Part shown: one piece after another, positions 23,524 to 32,295 of the stretch | Layout of the letters: the number at the start of each line of letters is the position of its first letter | Position numbering within the stretch: the stretch's first letter is position 1 | From: Oscillospiraceae bacterium | GTDB lineage: Bacteria; Bacillota; Clostridia; Oscillospirales; Oscillospiraceae | Length of the DNA: 38,213 bases | Reading direction: 5' to 3' | NCBI GenBank assembly: GCA_017516925.1 | Contig: JAFXAQ010000034.1 | Location: 1 to 38,213, forward strand | The notes under the pieces: model-generated | What the model was told of the DNA's origin: nothing | What the model saw: the letters and a program-made list of their open reading frames with translations, nothing else | Databases searched by the model: none | Program-made: the position numbers and the translations under genes

Positions 23524-25197
23524 ATGGCAAAATCACGCAAAAATAATTCCCGGGCAAAACGGGAAGAGGAAGAACTGGAGCAGGAATATCGCAGGATTTC
23601 CAAATCCGGTAAAAAATCCAAAAAGAAAAAGACAAACCGTTCCGGCGGTATCATTGCCATTGTCATTGCGCTGGCTGCAATCGTCCTTTTTCTTGCGGCA
23701 GGATACCTGTATATCCGGAATATGGAAATGAACGGCACAATTCTTGCGAATGTTTCTGTCGCCGGTGTGGATGTTGGTGGTATGACACAGACACAGGCCA
23801 TTGAGGCCGTCCGTCAGGCAACCGACAACACCTATACCCAAAGGCCTATGGAGGTTACTGTCCTGGACAGCAAGGTCCAGATACCTACCAGCTGCGTTGG
23901 CAAGCTCAATGTCACCGGTGCTGTCCGAGCCGCTTATAAATTCGGCAACAGCGGCAGCGCAGAAAAGCGCAAAAACGAACAGCAAATTGCTATGAACCAG
24001 GGCTACGCTGTGGATTTAGCCCCATACCTGAACCTGCAGGAAACAAATATTCGGCAGCTTTTGAGCAAGCTGGGTGAAAACTACAACACAACCCTGAACC
24101 AATCCACCTACCAGGTTGTTGGTGAATACCCCAATCAAAAGCTGGTGGTAAAGCTGGGGACACCGGAGTACGGTTTGGATTTGAATGCGCTTTACCAAAG
24201 CGTCCTCGCAGCCTATAACGCTAACAAATTTCAGGTGGAAGGCAGCTGCGGTATGCTGCAGCCGGAACCCATCAATCTGGAAGAGATTGCACAGAAATAT
24301 TACAAAGCTCCTGTGGATGCCAGCTTTAACACAGAGGATTATCAGGTTGTAGAAGGCGTTGATGGCTACGGTCTCAATGTAGAAAAAGCAAAAAAGCAGC
24401 TGGAAGCGGCAAAGTACGGCAGTACGGTTGAAATCGTTTTTGAAAAAATAGCACCTGAGGTCACCGCCGAGGAATTAAAGAATTTGCTGTATCGGGATAC
24501 CCTTGCCACATATACGGCAGAAGCCAAAAGTGACAGCAGCCGGGATGCGAAGCTGCAGCTTGCTTGTGAGGCTATCAACGGAATGCTCCTGCTTCCCGAC
24601 GAGGTATTCTCCTTCAATGATGTTTTGGGTGAAAAAGCCAGAGCAGACGGTATCAGCCAGGTATCCTCTGCCCTGTACCATTGCACTTTGGTTGCAGAGC
24701 TGGAGACCATCACCCGGGATGCCCACGACTATTATCCCGGTTTTGTCCCCCTTGGACTGGACGCTGCCGTCAGCTGGGGCTCCATTGACTTCCGTTTCCG
24801 CAACACCACAAGCTACCCCATTCGCATTGACGCAACAGCCTCCGGTGGCTCGGTGACTGTCGCGCTGGTGGGCACCGAGACCAGAAGCTATCGGGTTGAA
24901 CTGGAATATGAAGTTCTCTCGGAAAGCGATTATGATGTCACCTATGAGAATATGTCTGCCAACAACAAGGACGGCTATAAAAATGGTGACTATATTGTAG
25001 AGCCCTGCAAGGGTTATAAGGTGAAATCCTATCGCTGCAGGTATGATAACCTCACCGGTGAACAGCTTATCCGGGAATTCATCGACCAGTCAAACTATCA
25101 GGTTCGGGACGGTGTCGTTTGTAGAATCACCGGTAGCAGTAACGATAACATCAACAACAGCGGCATCACCGACGAGCCCGGTGAACTACCCTCTTAA
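23524..25197 (+). CDS. VanW-family protein with N-terminal membrane anchor
   Basis: 557 residues: a highly charged cytoplasmic start (about 40 residues), one membrane helix (GGIIAIVIALAAIVLFLAAGYLYI), extracellular peptidoglycan-binding-like repeats (VAGVDVGGMTQTQAIEAV; VDGYGLNVEKAKKQLE), and a VanW domain from about residue 355 (LPDEVFSFNDVLGEKA... to SWGSIDFRFRNTTSYPIRI). Compared with the usual VanW pattern, about 20 residues between GEKARADG and ISQVSS, including the Gly-rich GGG segment, seem to be missing, in frame. VanW domains accompany glycopeptide-resistance clusters but most clostridial copies have an unknown wall or spore role. A charged C-terminal tail follows the domain. Confidence 0.85.
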   Translation: MAKSRKNNSRAKREEEELEQEYRRISKSGKKSKKKKTNRSGGIIAIVIALAAIVLFLAAGYLYIRNMEMNGTILANVSVAGVDVGGMTQTQAIEAVRQATDNTYTQRPMEVTVLDSKVQIPTSCVGKLNVTGAVRAAYKFGNSGSAEKRKNEQQIAMNQGYAVDLAPYLNLQETNIRQLLSKLGENYNTTLNQSTYQVVGEYPNQKLVVKLGTPEYGLDLNALYQSVLAAYNANKFQVEGSCGMLQPEPINLEEIAQKYYKAPVDASFNTEDYQVVEGVDGYGLNVEKAKKQLEAAKYGSTVEIVFEKIAPEVTAEELKNLLYRDTLATYTAEAKSDSSRDAKLQLACEAINGMLLLPDEVFSFNDVLGEKARADGISQVSSALYHCTLVAELETITRDAHDYYPGFVPLGLDAAVSWGSIDFRFRNTTSYPIRIDATASGGSVTVALVGTETRSYRVELEYEVLSESDYDVTYENMSANNKDGYKNGDYIVEPCKGYKVKSYRCRYDNLTGEQLIREFIDQSNYQVRDGVVCRITGSSNDNINNSGITDEPGELPS

Positions 25198-25226
25198 AAA
25201 TCCGTGTTGCAATGCAACACGGATTT
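25198..25226 (+). terminator. Palindromic terminator after the VanW gene
   Basis: Arms of 14 bp (25198-25211 with 25213-25226) around a single central base, starting AAATCCGTGTTGCA. It directly follows the TAA stop. Only a short T-run follows on the plus strand. Its arm sequence is repeated at 25493-25522. Confidence 0.65.
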
Positions 25227-25492
25227 CCAAAGCGTCAAAGAACCTCCAAACCGTCAAAACACAAGGATATTGAAATAGCAATCTGCCGATATTAAGTTAT
25301 CATTGCCAAACCAGTATCACAACACCGGTTAAGGCAATCCGTTCCACAAAAGCTTGCTGTCGCAAGGTGTTTTGACTTACTGCGCAACTCGAACCTTACC
25401 GTACCCACGTACGCCGACAGGTTCGAGTTGCTTGTCTTTGGCGCTCCTTTGACCTCTGTCAGTCTGTCAAAAAGTACTTTTTGACAGACTGA
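25227..25492. repeat. Non-coding stretch with nested palindromes
   Basis: No gene is visible. It contains a 13-bp inverted repeat GCAACTCGAACCT (25384-25396) with AGGTTCGAGTTGC (25419-25431), inside which CGTAC/GTACG (25400-25404, 25409-25413) can pair, and a perfect 32-bp palindrome at 25460-25491 centred on AGTACT. It is bounded on each side by near-identical palindromes. The design resembles a small intergenic repeat element or MITE-like remnant; no target-site duplication is evident. Confidence 0.55.
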
Positions 25493-25522
25493 AAATCCGT
25501 GTTGCATATGCAACACGGATTT
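25493..25522 (-). terminator. Palindromic terminator after the DUF1934 gene
   Basis: A perfect 30-bp palindrome, two 15-bp arms meeting at CATATG. It lies 3 nt beyond the DUF1934 stop on the minus strand and shares its 14-base arm with 25198-25211. Confidence 0.65.
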
Positions 25523-25525
25523 CAT

Positions 25526-25948
25526 TTATTTAGGTGTGATTTCCAGGTGATAATCTACGGTGCCTGCGGTATTGTTCTCAATATCAATATTATATACAAG
25601 GTCAACCATACCGCCGTCATCGCCGATTTGGGCGAAAATCCGGGATGCGCAAACCGTAATCAGCAATGCGCCAAAGTCCATCTGGTACAGCGATTCGTGC
25701 CGCATCCCCTCCTGGAAAACCATTTCCGAAATCAGTCCGCCGGTTCTGGTAAGGATTACCTTTTCCGGCTCCACACGAAAGGTGGTGGTCACACCGGCAA
25801 GTCCGGTTAACTCCGTTTCCTGATATTGGATGTTCCAGCCGCCGTCCACAAACTCCATAGACCCTTCCGTTACCAGCTCTATCGTGTCCGGCTCCTGGTC
25901 CATATATGCCTGCCGACCACAGATGGACAGCATTACCTGCTTTTTCAT
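25526..25948 (-). CDS. DUF1934 family protein (YwiB-like)
   Basis: 140 residues, predicted all-beta (lipocalin-like barrel in this family). Matching stretches: MLSICGRQAYMDQEPDTIELVTEG, then YQETELTGLAGVTTTFRVEP and VFQEGMRHESLYQMDFGAL. Function unknown. Its ATG overlaps the ddl stop by 4 nt (ATGA), so it is the last gene of the murC-ddl operon. Confidence 0.85.
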   Translation of the reverse strand: MKKQVMLSICGRQAYMDQEPDTIELVTEGSMEFVDGGWNIQYQETELTGLAGVTTTFRVEPEKVILTRTGGLISEMVFQEGMRHESLYQMDFGALLITVCASRIFAQIGDDGGMVDLVYNIDIENNTAGTVDYHLEITPK

Positions 25949-27015
25949 TTTGTTCCCTCCACGGCAAACGCCAAGAGCTTATCAATCAACTGGGGATAAG
26001 CAATACCGCTTGCCTCAAACAGCTTGGGATACATAGAAATAGAGGTAAATCCGGGGAGCGTATTGATTTCGTTAAACACAATCCGGTTACCTTCATAGGT
26101 AACAAAGAAGTCTACACGGCTCAGCCCACGGCAGTCCAATGCCTGATAGACCCCGATGGCATACTCCCGAACCTTCTCGGAAACCTCTTCATCAATTCTT
26201 GCCGGCACATAGGCAACAGAGGTATCATTGATATATTTGGCATCATAGTCATAGAATTCCGCACCGGAGTCAATTTCACCGCACACAGAAGCCGCAGGAC
26301 TGTCATTTCCCAGCACCGCAACCTCGATTTCCCGTCCGTGGATAAATTCCTCCACCAGAATTTTTTCATCGTAAAATGCCGCTGCAAGCAAAGCAGCCTG
26401 CAGGGTCTGACGGTCAGCCGCTTTGGAGACACCCACAGAAGAACCGGTACCGGCAGGCTTGACGAACACCGGATAGGAAAACCGGCTCTCCACTCTATCC
26501 AGGACACTGTCCATACGATTGGCAAGCTCACTGCTCCGCACCAGTTCCCAAGCTGCCTGCGGAATTTGGGCATGGTCAATAACCAGCTTTGTCAGGGTCT
26601 TGTCCATAGACACCGCAGAAGCAGCCACATCCGGTCCTACACAGGGAATGCCCGCCAGCTGCAGCAGCCCCTGAACAGAACCGTCTTCGCCATTTTCACC
26701 GTGAAGCACAGGAAATACCACATCCAAGGGCTGAATAGCCATACGCTCCTGCGTAAACAGCAGCAGCCCCTGTCCCCGGACCGGAGAAACCGCCGCAGGA
26801 CAGACGCCCTCGGCATCCTGCCAGGTCTGCTGGGGGAGCTTACTGAAATCCGTGTCCGGAAAGTAGAGCCAGGTGCCTTCCCGGGTAATACCTACAGGAA
26901 AAACATTATATTTTTCTTTATCCATATTATTGAGCACAGACTCTGCTGAACGCAGAGAAACCTCATGCTCCGGGCTGATACCGCCGAATAAAACGCATAC
27001 ATTCCATTTTTTCAT
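25945..27015 (-). CDS. ddl: D-alanine--D-alanine ligase
   Basis: Cytoplasmic ATP-grasp ligase making the D-Ala-D-Ala dipeptide for peptidoglycan. 356 residues. Motifs: VLFGGISPEHEVSLRSAESV at the start, FPVLHGENGEDGSVQGLLQLAGIPCVG, FVKPAGTGSSVGVSKA, LVEEFIHGREIEVAVLG, and FNEINTLPGFTSISMYPKL. The specificity stretch reads YDYDAKYIND, with Tyr as in D-Ala-D-Ala ligases rather than the Phe of D-Ala-D-Lac ligases, so intrinsic glycopeptide resistance is not suggested. AGGAGG precedes the ATG, 24 nt after murC. Confidence 0.96.
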   Translation of the reverse strand: MKKWNVCVLFGGISPEHEVSLRSAESVLNNMDKEKYNVFPVGITREGTWLYFPDTDFSKLPQQTWQDAEGVCPAAVSPVRGQGLLLFTQERMAIQPLDVVFPVLHGENGEDGSVQGLLQLAGIPCVGPDVAASAVSMDKTLTKLVIDHAQIPQAAWELVRSSELANRMDSVLDRVESRFSYPVFVKPAGTGSSVGVSKAADRQTLQAALLAAAFYDEKILVEEFIHGREIEVAVLGNDSPAASVCGEIDSGAEFYDYDAKYINDTSVAYVPARIDEEVSEKVREYAIGVYQALDCRGLSRVDFFVTYEGNRIVFNEINTLPGFTSISMYPKLFEASGIAYPQLIDKLLAFAVEGTK

Positions 27016-27039
27016 AGGTATCCCTCCTATTTCATAGTT

Positions 27040-28401
27040 TTATTTATCAAGCAACGCTTCTCCTGCCCGGAAAATATCTCCCGCACCTACCGTCAGAATC
27101 ACATCTCCCTCCCGGGCAATTTCAGATAAGGTATCTGTAACCTGCGGTAAGGTTTCGCAGTAAATAGCGCCGGAAATCTGTTCTGCCAAGTCCCGAGAGG
27201 AAATTCCAATGGTGTTTCTCTCTCTGGCGGCATAAATCTCCGCCAGAACCACCACATCCGCTTTTTTCAGTTCCCGGACAAAATCCGCAAACAATGCCTT
27301 GGTCCGGGTGTAGGTATGGGGCTGGAACGCTAAAACCAGACGCTTATAGTCCATTGTACGTACCGCTTCGATGGTTGCGCGCAGCTCATCCGGATGGTGA
27401 GCATAATCATCATACACATCCGCACCGTTGTATTTTCCCTTGAACTGCATACGGCGCTCCGCACCGGTAAAGGCAACAAGTCCTGCAGACACTGCCTCAC
27501 CGGGTAAGCCGGACAGCCAGGCTGCGCCGGCAGCAGCCAGCGCATTGAGCGCATTATGACGTCCCAACACCTGCAAATCCAGATGGCAGTAGAACTTGCC
27601 GTCGCAAACAACATCCATATGACGCCAATCAGGGCAAATGTTCTGGGCAGTAATACGGTTTTCCGGCTGTAACCCAAAGCTGATATACGCCATTCCCTCC
27701 AGCGCCTGCACCACGTGGGGATCATCACCGTTTGCCAAAACAAATCCGGAAGACAGCCCTGCAAACTTACGGAAGGATTTCTGTACATCCGCCAAATCCT
27801 TAAAATAATCCAGATGGTCAGCCTCCACATTGAGGATAACCGCCAAGGTGGGGAAGAAATTCAAAAAGGAATCGCAGTACTCACAGCTTTCCAGAATGAT
27901 GGTGTCACCATTGCCCACCCTGTGACCGGCACGAAGCAACGGCAGATAACCGCCAATCATCACAGTGGGGTCCTTCTGCGCCTGCATAAAAATATGCGTA
28001 ACCATTGAGGTGGTGGTAGTCTTACCGTGGGTTCCGGCAATGCAGATAGCATTTTGATAATTCTGCATAAGCACACCCCAGGCCTGGGCCCGTTCAAACA
28101 TAGGAATACCCAGGCGACGTGCGCCGGCGACCTCCGGATTGTCATTTTGCGCAGCAGCTGTGCGGATAATGCAGTCAACCCCCACGATATTTTCCTCGGA
28201 ATGCCCAATGGCGACACAAATGCCGTGGGATATCAGCTCGTCTGTGGAAACGGAGGAATTCATATCCGAGCCGCTGACAATCAGCCCCATTCCCTGCAGC
28301 ACCAGACCTAACGGGCGCATGGAAACACCGCCAATTCCCACAAGGTGAACCCGCTTTCCGGGAACTAAGTACTTTTTCAGTTCTTCGCTTCGATTTATCA
28401 C
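27040..28401 (-). CDS. murC: UDP-N-acetylmuramate--L-alanine ligase
   Basis: Adds L-Ala to UDP-MurNAc, the first peptide step of wall precursor synthesis. 453 residues from a GTG start with GAGGGG upstream. Motifs: HLVGIGGVSMRPLGLVLQ, ICIAGTHGKTTTTSMVTHI (ATP loop), LILES/ESCEYCDSFLNF, NVEADHLDYF, RRMQFKG, DDYAHHPDELRATIEA and LAFQPHTYTRT. It shares an operon with ddl and DUF1934 and has its own promoter. Confidence 0.96.
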   Translation of the reverse strand: MINRSEELKKYLVPGKRVHLVGIGGVSMRPLGLVLQGMGLIVSGSDMNSSVSTDELISHGICVAIGHSEENIVGVDCIIRTAAAQNDNPEVAGARRLGIPMFERAQAWGVLMQNYQNAICIAGTHGKTTTTSMVTHIFMQAQKDPTVMIGGYLPLLRAGHRVGNGDTIILESCEYCDSFLNFFPTLAVILNVEADHLDYFKDLADVQKSFRKFAGLSSGFVLANGDDPHVVQALEGMAYISFGLQPENRITAQNICPDWRHMDVVCDGKFYCHLDLQVLGRHNALNALAAAGAAWLSGLPGEAVSAGLVAFTGAERRMQFKGKYNGADVYDDYAHHPDELRATIEAVRTMDYKRLVLAFQPHTYTRTKALFADFVRELKKADVVVLAEIYAARERNTIGISSRDLAEQISGAIYCETLPQVTDTLSEIAREGDVILTVGAGDIFRAGEALLDK

Positions 28402-28443
28402 AAAAACTACCCCTCAGAAGTTTTTTAAGTATGTAACTAATAT

Positions 28444-28472
28444 ATTATATAACATTTGGTGCGGCTTGACAA
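28444..28472 (-). promoter_or_regulatory. Promoter of murC-ddl-DUF1934
   Basis: Minus strand TTGTCA (28472-28467), 17-bp spacer, TATAAT (28449-28444). No terminator is visible between the upstream lipoprotein gene and this promoter, so read-through is also likely. Confidence 0.8.
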
Positions 28473-28499
28473 TAGATATTTTCCGGGCCGTCGCAGGCG

Positions 28500-29567
28500 T
28501 CATTCTGCCAGGTCTACCGATTTTGCCAGGTCGGACATCATCGCATCGTCCAGCTGACAGCCGGAAAAATAGGTACACCAGGTATCGTACAGGGGATTAT
28601 TCCACTGACTGTCACCAAATTTACAGGACACTACAATCGCTTCCACGTGGGAAATACTCTGACGCTCGTTGGCAATCACCAGTCCCATATCCGCATCCCA
28701 GGTGGTTTTACCGGCTATGGTTAGCGCACCCATATCCACCTCTTTGACATAGGAAGCCTCCGATTGCCCGGAGGCACTTGCAATCATAAGGGGCTCACCC
28801 TGCACATCCCACATAACAAAAGCAATCACAAGCTCTGTGGCTTGTGCCTGAGAAGCATTCGTAATATTGGTCATCAGGGCATTTCTGCCATCGCTCTGCA
28901 GGTTGGCATCGGCCTGCACTGCCACGATATCCTGGCAACGCAGACTTTCGTAAAACATATCAAAGGGCATCGTCTCTGCGGTGGCTGCTTCCTCTGCGGT
29001 ATCACCATCCAGATAGTTAACCATACCCTCCAGCTGCCAGGTCTCTAACGACAGATTACAATAGGTCTTCAGCCAGACATCGTAAAGGGGATTTTCCCAC
29101 AGGTCATCCTCTATTTTACCAAGCAAGGCAACAGCACTTACGTAAGCAATGTGCTTACATTCGTCATTGAGAAACAACCCCATATTCCCAGTCCAGCTTT
29201 CGCCCCCAGCCACGGTTATCACATCCACCGTGGCCTTCATTATGTTGCTTTTATTATCAGGGTTCTCCTCTGTGCGGATAGCAACCGGATTGCCCTCCAC
29301 GTCCCAGACGGCAAAGGCGATGGAAACCTCACTTATCGTTTTTCCATCGGGAGCATTGTTCTTAATGTCAGTTACCAGTGCTCTGTTCCCATCACCGGAA
29401 ACAACAAGTCTTGCATTCTCAGCAACGATTTCCTGCGTTACCAAATCCGCCTGAAACGCTGCATAGGTCTGCATTACATCCTCCCGGGAAACAGCAGGCT
29501 CTATGCCGCAGGAAGCAAAAGACACCAGAAGCAGCAGGCAAATAAGAATTGATACAAGCTTTTTCAT
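28500..29567 (-). CDS. Lipoprotein with tandemly duplicated domain (possibly DUF5780-like)
   Basis: 355 residues from the ATG at 29567; signal MKKLVSILICLLLLVSFASC with lipid-anchored Cys20. Two copies of a domain of about 130 residues follow. Shared marks are: NRALVTDIKN / NALMTNITN; IAFAVWDVEGNPV / IAFVMWDVQGEPL; GESWTGNMGLFL / KTTWDADMGLVI; and WENPLYDVWLKTY / WNNPLYDTWCTYF. The pattern recalls DUF5780, which I cannot confirm; function unknown. A TATAAT (29606-29601) upstream is the likely -10 box. It may be co-transcribed with murC. Confidence 0.78.
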   Translation of the reverse strand: MKKLVSILICLLLLVSFASCGIEPAVSREDVMQTYAAFQADLVTQEIVAENARLVVSGDGNRALVTDIKNNAPDGKTISEVSIAFAVWDVEGNPVAIRTEENPDNKSNIMKATVDVITVAGGESWTGNMGLFLNDECKHIAYVSAVALLGKIEDDLWENPLYDVWLKTYCNLSLETWQLEGMVNYLDGDTAEEAATAETMPFDMFYESLRCQDIVAVQADANLQSDGRNALMTNITNASQAQATELVIAFVMWDVQGEPLMIASASGQSEASYVKEVDMGALTIAGKTTWDADMGLVIANERQSISHVEAIVVSCKFGDSQWNNPLYDTWCTYFSGCQLDDAMMSDLAKSVDLAE

Positions 29568-29668
29568 AGGACGAAAATACCCCCTATCCATTTTAAAGCT
29601 ATTATATCAGCATCCTGCAAAAAAAGATAGTACCCAAATAGCGCATCCCTACATGTATACTTTTTGTA

Positions 29669-29730
29669 TATATTCATCGAATATACACTCATAAGTTTTC
29701 CGCAAATATTTGCCATTTTGGAAATTTGCG
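29669..29730 (+). promoter_or_regulatory. Two inverted repeats upstream of the amino-acid transporter
   Basis: TATATTC-ATC-GAATATA (29669-29685, perfect) and CGCAAAT (29701-29707) with ATTTGCG (29724-29730), the latter continued inward by weaker pairing. Both lie 57-120 bp upstream of the -35 box of the divergent transporter operon and could be regulator sites. They do not match the ArgR or CodY consensus. Confidence 0.4.
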
Positions 29731-29786
29731 TGTATTTCGCCTATAGTTGCCGTACTAAAATCATCTAATTTGGTTGTTTTCACCAG

Positions 29787-29815
29787 TTGACTATGCATAA
29801 TATACGTGCTATAAT
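29787..29815 (+). promoter_or_regulatory. Promoter of the polar amino-acid transporter operon
   Basis: TTGACT (29787-29792), 17-bp spacer, TATAAT (29810-29815), 48 nt before the ATG. AAAGGAGA is the ribosome site. Confidence 0.85.
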
Positions 29816-29863
29816 GCACTCATCCCAAATGAAACATTATTTTTTTCAAAGGAGATACTTATT

Positions 29864-30706
29864 ATGAAAAAGTTAATCGCATTGGTTCTGGCCCTGGTTA
29901 TGGCCCTGTCTCTGGTAGCTTGCGCTTCCTCCGGAAACAACGCTTCCACCGGTGACACCACCGCTGCCAAGAACGACACCGCTGACACTACCGCCGCTGC
30001 AGCAGACCTTACCACCGTTGAAGAAGGCAAGCTGATTATGGCTACCAACGCTGCCTTCCCTCCCTACGAGTACATTGAGGGCAACGAGATTGTGGGCATT
30101 GACGCTGAGATCGCAAAGGCCATCGCTGACAAGCTGGGTCTGGAGCTGGAAATTCAGGACATGGAATTCGACTCCATCATTGAGTCCGTCAAGGGCGGTA
30201 AGGCAGACATTGGTCTGGCCGGTTTGACTGTGACTGACGAGCGTAAGGAAGAAGTTGATTTCACTGAGTCCTATGCCACCGGCGTTCAGGTAATCATCGT
30301 TACCGAGGATTCCAAGATTACTTCTGTTGACGACCTGTTTGCTGAGGACGCTTCCTTCACCATCGGCGTGCAGCGTTCTACCACCGGTGACCTGTACACT
30401 ACCTGGGACCTGGAAGACGAAGGCAAGGCTACCATCGACCGTTACAGCAAGGGCGCTGACGCTGTTCAGGCTCTGAAGACCAACAAGGTGGACTGTGTTG
30501 TTATCGACAACGAGCCTGCCAAGGCTTTTGTGAATGCTGTTGAGGGTCTGAAGATTTTGGACACCGAATACATTCAGGAGCAGTACGCTGCTGCTATGAG
30601 CAAGGATAATGCCGAGCTTTACGAAGCTGTTAACGCTGCGCTGAAGGCACTGATTGACGATGGCACTGTTCAGGGCATCATCGACAAGTACATTCCCGCC
30701 GAATAA
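29864..30706 (+). CDS. Polar amino-acid ABC transporter binding lipoprotein
   Basis: 280 residues. Lipoprotein signal MKKLIALVLALVMALSLVAC (Cys20), Ala/Thr-rich linker, then a type II binding fold (SBP_bac_3): LIMATNAAFPPYEYIEGNEIVGIDAEIAKA, GKADIGLAGLTVTDERKEEVDFTESYATG, IGVQRSTTGDLYT and KVDCVVIDNEPAKAF. The substrate is probably a polar or sulphur amino acid (Gln, Cys, His or Arg types share these features). Codon use is strongly biased to GCT/GAC/AAG-type codons, as in highly expressed genes. It is first in the operon. Confidence 0.93.
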   Translation: MKKLIALVLALVMALSLVACASSGNNASTGDTTAAKNDTADTTAAAADLTTVEEGKLIMATNAAFPPYEYIEGNEIVGIDAEIAKAIADKLGLELEIQDMEFDSIIESVKGGKADIGLAGLTVTDERKEEVDFTESYATGVQVIIVTEDSKITSVDDLFAEDASFTIGVQRSTTGDLYTTWDLEDEGKATIDRYSKGADAVQALKTNKVDCVVIDNEPAKAFVNAVEGLKILDTEYIQEQYAAAMSKDNAELYEAVNAALKALIDDGTVQGIIDKYIPAE

Positions 30707-30723
30707 TTACGAAATCATTTATC

Positions 30724-30750
30724 AAGGGGCTCAGGTTTCCTGAGCCCCTT
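30724..30750 (+). promoter_or_regulatory. Perfect intercistronic hairpin after the binding-protein gene
   Basis: A 12-bp perfect stem AAGGGGCTCAGG (30724-30735) with CCTGAGCCCCTT (30739-30750), loop TTT, followed by CGTAAAC with no U-tract. It lies between binding protein and permease, as at 11004-11036 in the liv operon. Confidence 0.7.
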
Positions 30751-30775
30751 CGTAAACTGTAAAGGAGACCCAACT

Positions 30776-31558
30776 ATGAAACCAGGTCCTTCCAAATTAT
30801 GGCCGGATGTTGCTCCGGAATGGATACAAAACCTGCCGGAGAAAATCGAGGACATATTTTACGACTTTTATAAATGCTTTATCTATGATGACCGCTATCA
30901 GCTTTACTTAGACGGTCTGGTCAACACGCTGAAGCTAACGCTGCTGGCGCTGATTATGGGTGTGGTCATCGGTGTTGTGATTGCGCTGGTGCGTTCCACC
31001 TGGGACAAAAACCGTCACGAGCTGCGGGGCATCAGCAAAGGTTTTTTGCATATCTGCAACTGGATATGTAATATTTATGTCACCGTGATTCGTGGCACAC
31101 CTGTGCTTGTGCAGCTGCTGATTTGGTGGTTTGTGGCATTTGCCTCCAGCCGGGACGGCATTTCCGTGGCCGCCTTTGCCTTCGGCATCAACTCCGGTGC
31201 GTATGTGGCAGAGATTATCCGTGGCGGCATTATGTCCATTGACCCCGGTCAAATGGAGGCTGGACGTTCCCTTGGCTTTGGCTATGTGGCAACCATGCGG
31301 CACATCATTCTTCCCCAGACGCTGAAAGCCGTTCTCCCCTCCCTGGCAAATGAATTTATTGTTCTTTTAAAGGAGACCTCTGTTGCAGCTTATGTGTCTG
31401 TTGCAGAGCTGACTTATGCCGGTAACATCGTCGGCGGCATCTCCTACGACTATCTGTTCCCGCTTCTGATGACCGCCCTGATTTATCTGGTGATGGTCAC
31501 ATTCTTCACCTTCCTTGTAGGCAAATTGGAAAGGAGGCTGAGAACCAGTGAACGATAA
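30776..31558 (+). CDS. Polar amino-acid ABC transporter permease
   Basis: 260 residues of the HisM/GlnP type, with about five membrane helices. An unusually long hydrophilic N-terminus (about 45 residues, with [20 protein letters not shown]) precedes [20 protein letters not shown]. The permease signatures are [19 protein letters not shown] and the ATPase-docking [21 protein letters not shown] followed by [22 protein letters not shown] precedes the ATG. It overlaps the ATPase gene by 11 nt. Confidence 0.93.
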   Translation: MKPGPSKLWPDVAPEWIQNLPEKIEDIFYDFYKCFIYDDRYQLYLDGLVNTLKLTLLALIMGVVIGVVIALVRSTWDKNRHELRGISKGFLHICNWICNIYVTVIRGTPVLVQLLIWWFVAFASSRDGISVAAFAFGINSGAYVAEIIRGGIMSIDPGQMEAGRSLGFGYVATMRHIILPQTLKAVLPSLANEFIVLLKETSVAAYVSVAELTYAGNIVGGISYDYLFPLLMTALIYLVMVTFFTFLVGKLERRLRTSER

Positions 31559-32291
31559 CATTATTATTTCTGCCCAGGACCTGAAAAAGCATTTTGGCAA
31601 GAGCAATATCAAGGCACTGGACGGCGTCAGCACCGACATTAAAAAGGGAGAGGTTGTGGTGGTCATCGGTCCCTCCGGTTCCGGCAAATCCACCTTCCTG
31701 CGATGCCTGAACCTGATGGAGGTTCCTACCAGTGGTACGATTTTGTTTAACGGTAATAACATTACCGCCAAAAATACAAACATTAATATTCACCGGCAAA
31801 AAATGGGTATGGTCTTCCAGCACTTTAACCTGTTCCCCCATATGACTATCCTGAAGAATATGACCCTGGCGCCTATCCAGCTGCTGAAAAAATCCAAGGA
31901 AGAGGCTACGAATAAGGCAATGGCTTTGCTGGCGCGGGTTGGTCTTGAGGACCGCGCCAATGCGTATCCCAGCCAGCTTTCCGGCGGTCAGAAGCAGCGT
32001 ATCGCCATTGTGCGGGCGCTAGCTATGGAACCGGAAGTGATGCTCTTTGATGAGCCCACCTCCGCGCTGGACCCTGAGATGGTAGGCGAGGTACTGGAGG
32101 TTATGAAGGAATTGGCTTCCGAAGGTATGACTATGGTAGTGGTTACCCACGAAATGGGCTTCGCCAAAGAGGTTGCCAGCCGTGTCCTGTTTATGGATGA
32201 GGGTAAGATTGTGGAGGAAAATACACCGGATGAATTTTTCTCCAACCCGAAGAACCCCCGGCTGAAGGACTTCTTATCTAAGGTTCTATAA
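31548..32291 (+). CDS. Polar amino-acid ABC transporter ATPase
   Basis: 247 residues from a GTG start with AAAGGAGG upstream, inside the end of the permease gene. Walker [11 protein letters not shown]-loop [16 protein letters not shown], signature [17 protein letters not shown], Walker [20 protein letters not shown] and H-loop [14 protein letters not shown] are all intact. This is the GlnQ/HisP class. A perfect terminator follows. Confidence 0.95.
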   Translation: MNDNIIISAQDLKKHFGKSNIKALDGVSTDIKKGEVVVVIGPSGSGKSTFLRCLNLMEVPTSGTILFNGNNITAKNTNINIHRQKMGMVFQHFNLFPHMTILKNMTLAPIQLLKKSKEEATNKAMALLARVGLEDRANAYPSQLSGGQKQRIAIVRALAMEPEVMLFDEPTSALDPEMVGEVLEVMKELASEGMTMVVVTHEMGFAKEVASRVLFMDEGKIVEENTPDEFFSNPKNPRLKDFLSKVL

Positions 32292-32295
32292 TGAG

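Noticed and set aside
25384-25431. T-arm-like GGTTCGAGT considered as part of a tRNA
   Set aside because: It is one arm of a 13-bp inverted repeat; no anticodon or acceptor stem can be built around it.
25945-27015. Ddl beside a VanW-family gene considered as part of a glycopeptide-resistance cluster
   Set aside because: The ligase has Tyr at the specificity position (D-Ala-D-Ala type), and vanR/S/H/X genes are absent; the two genes are convergent and separately transcribed.
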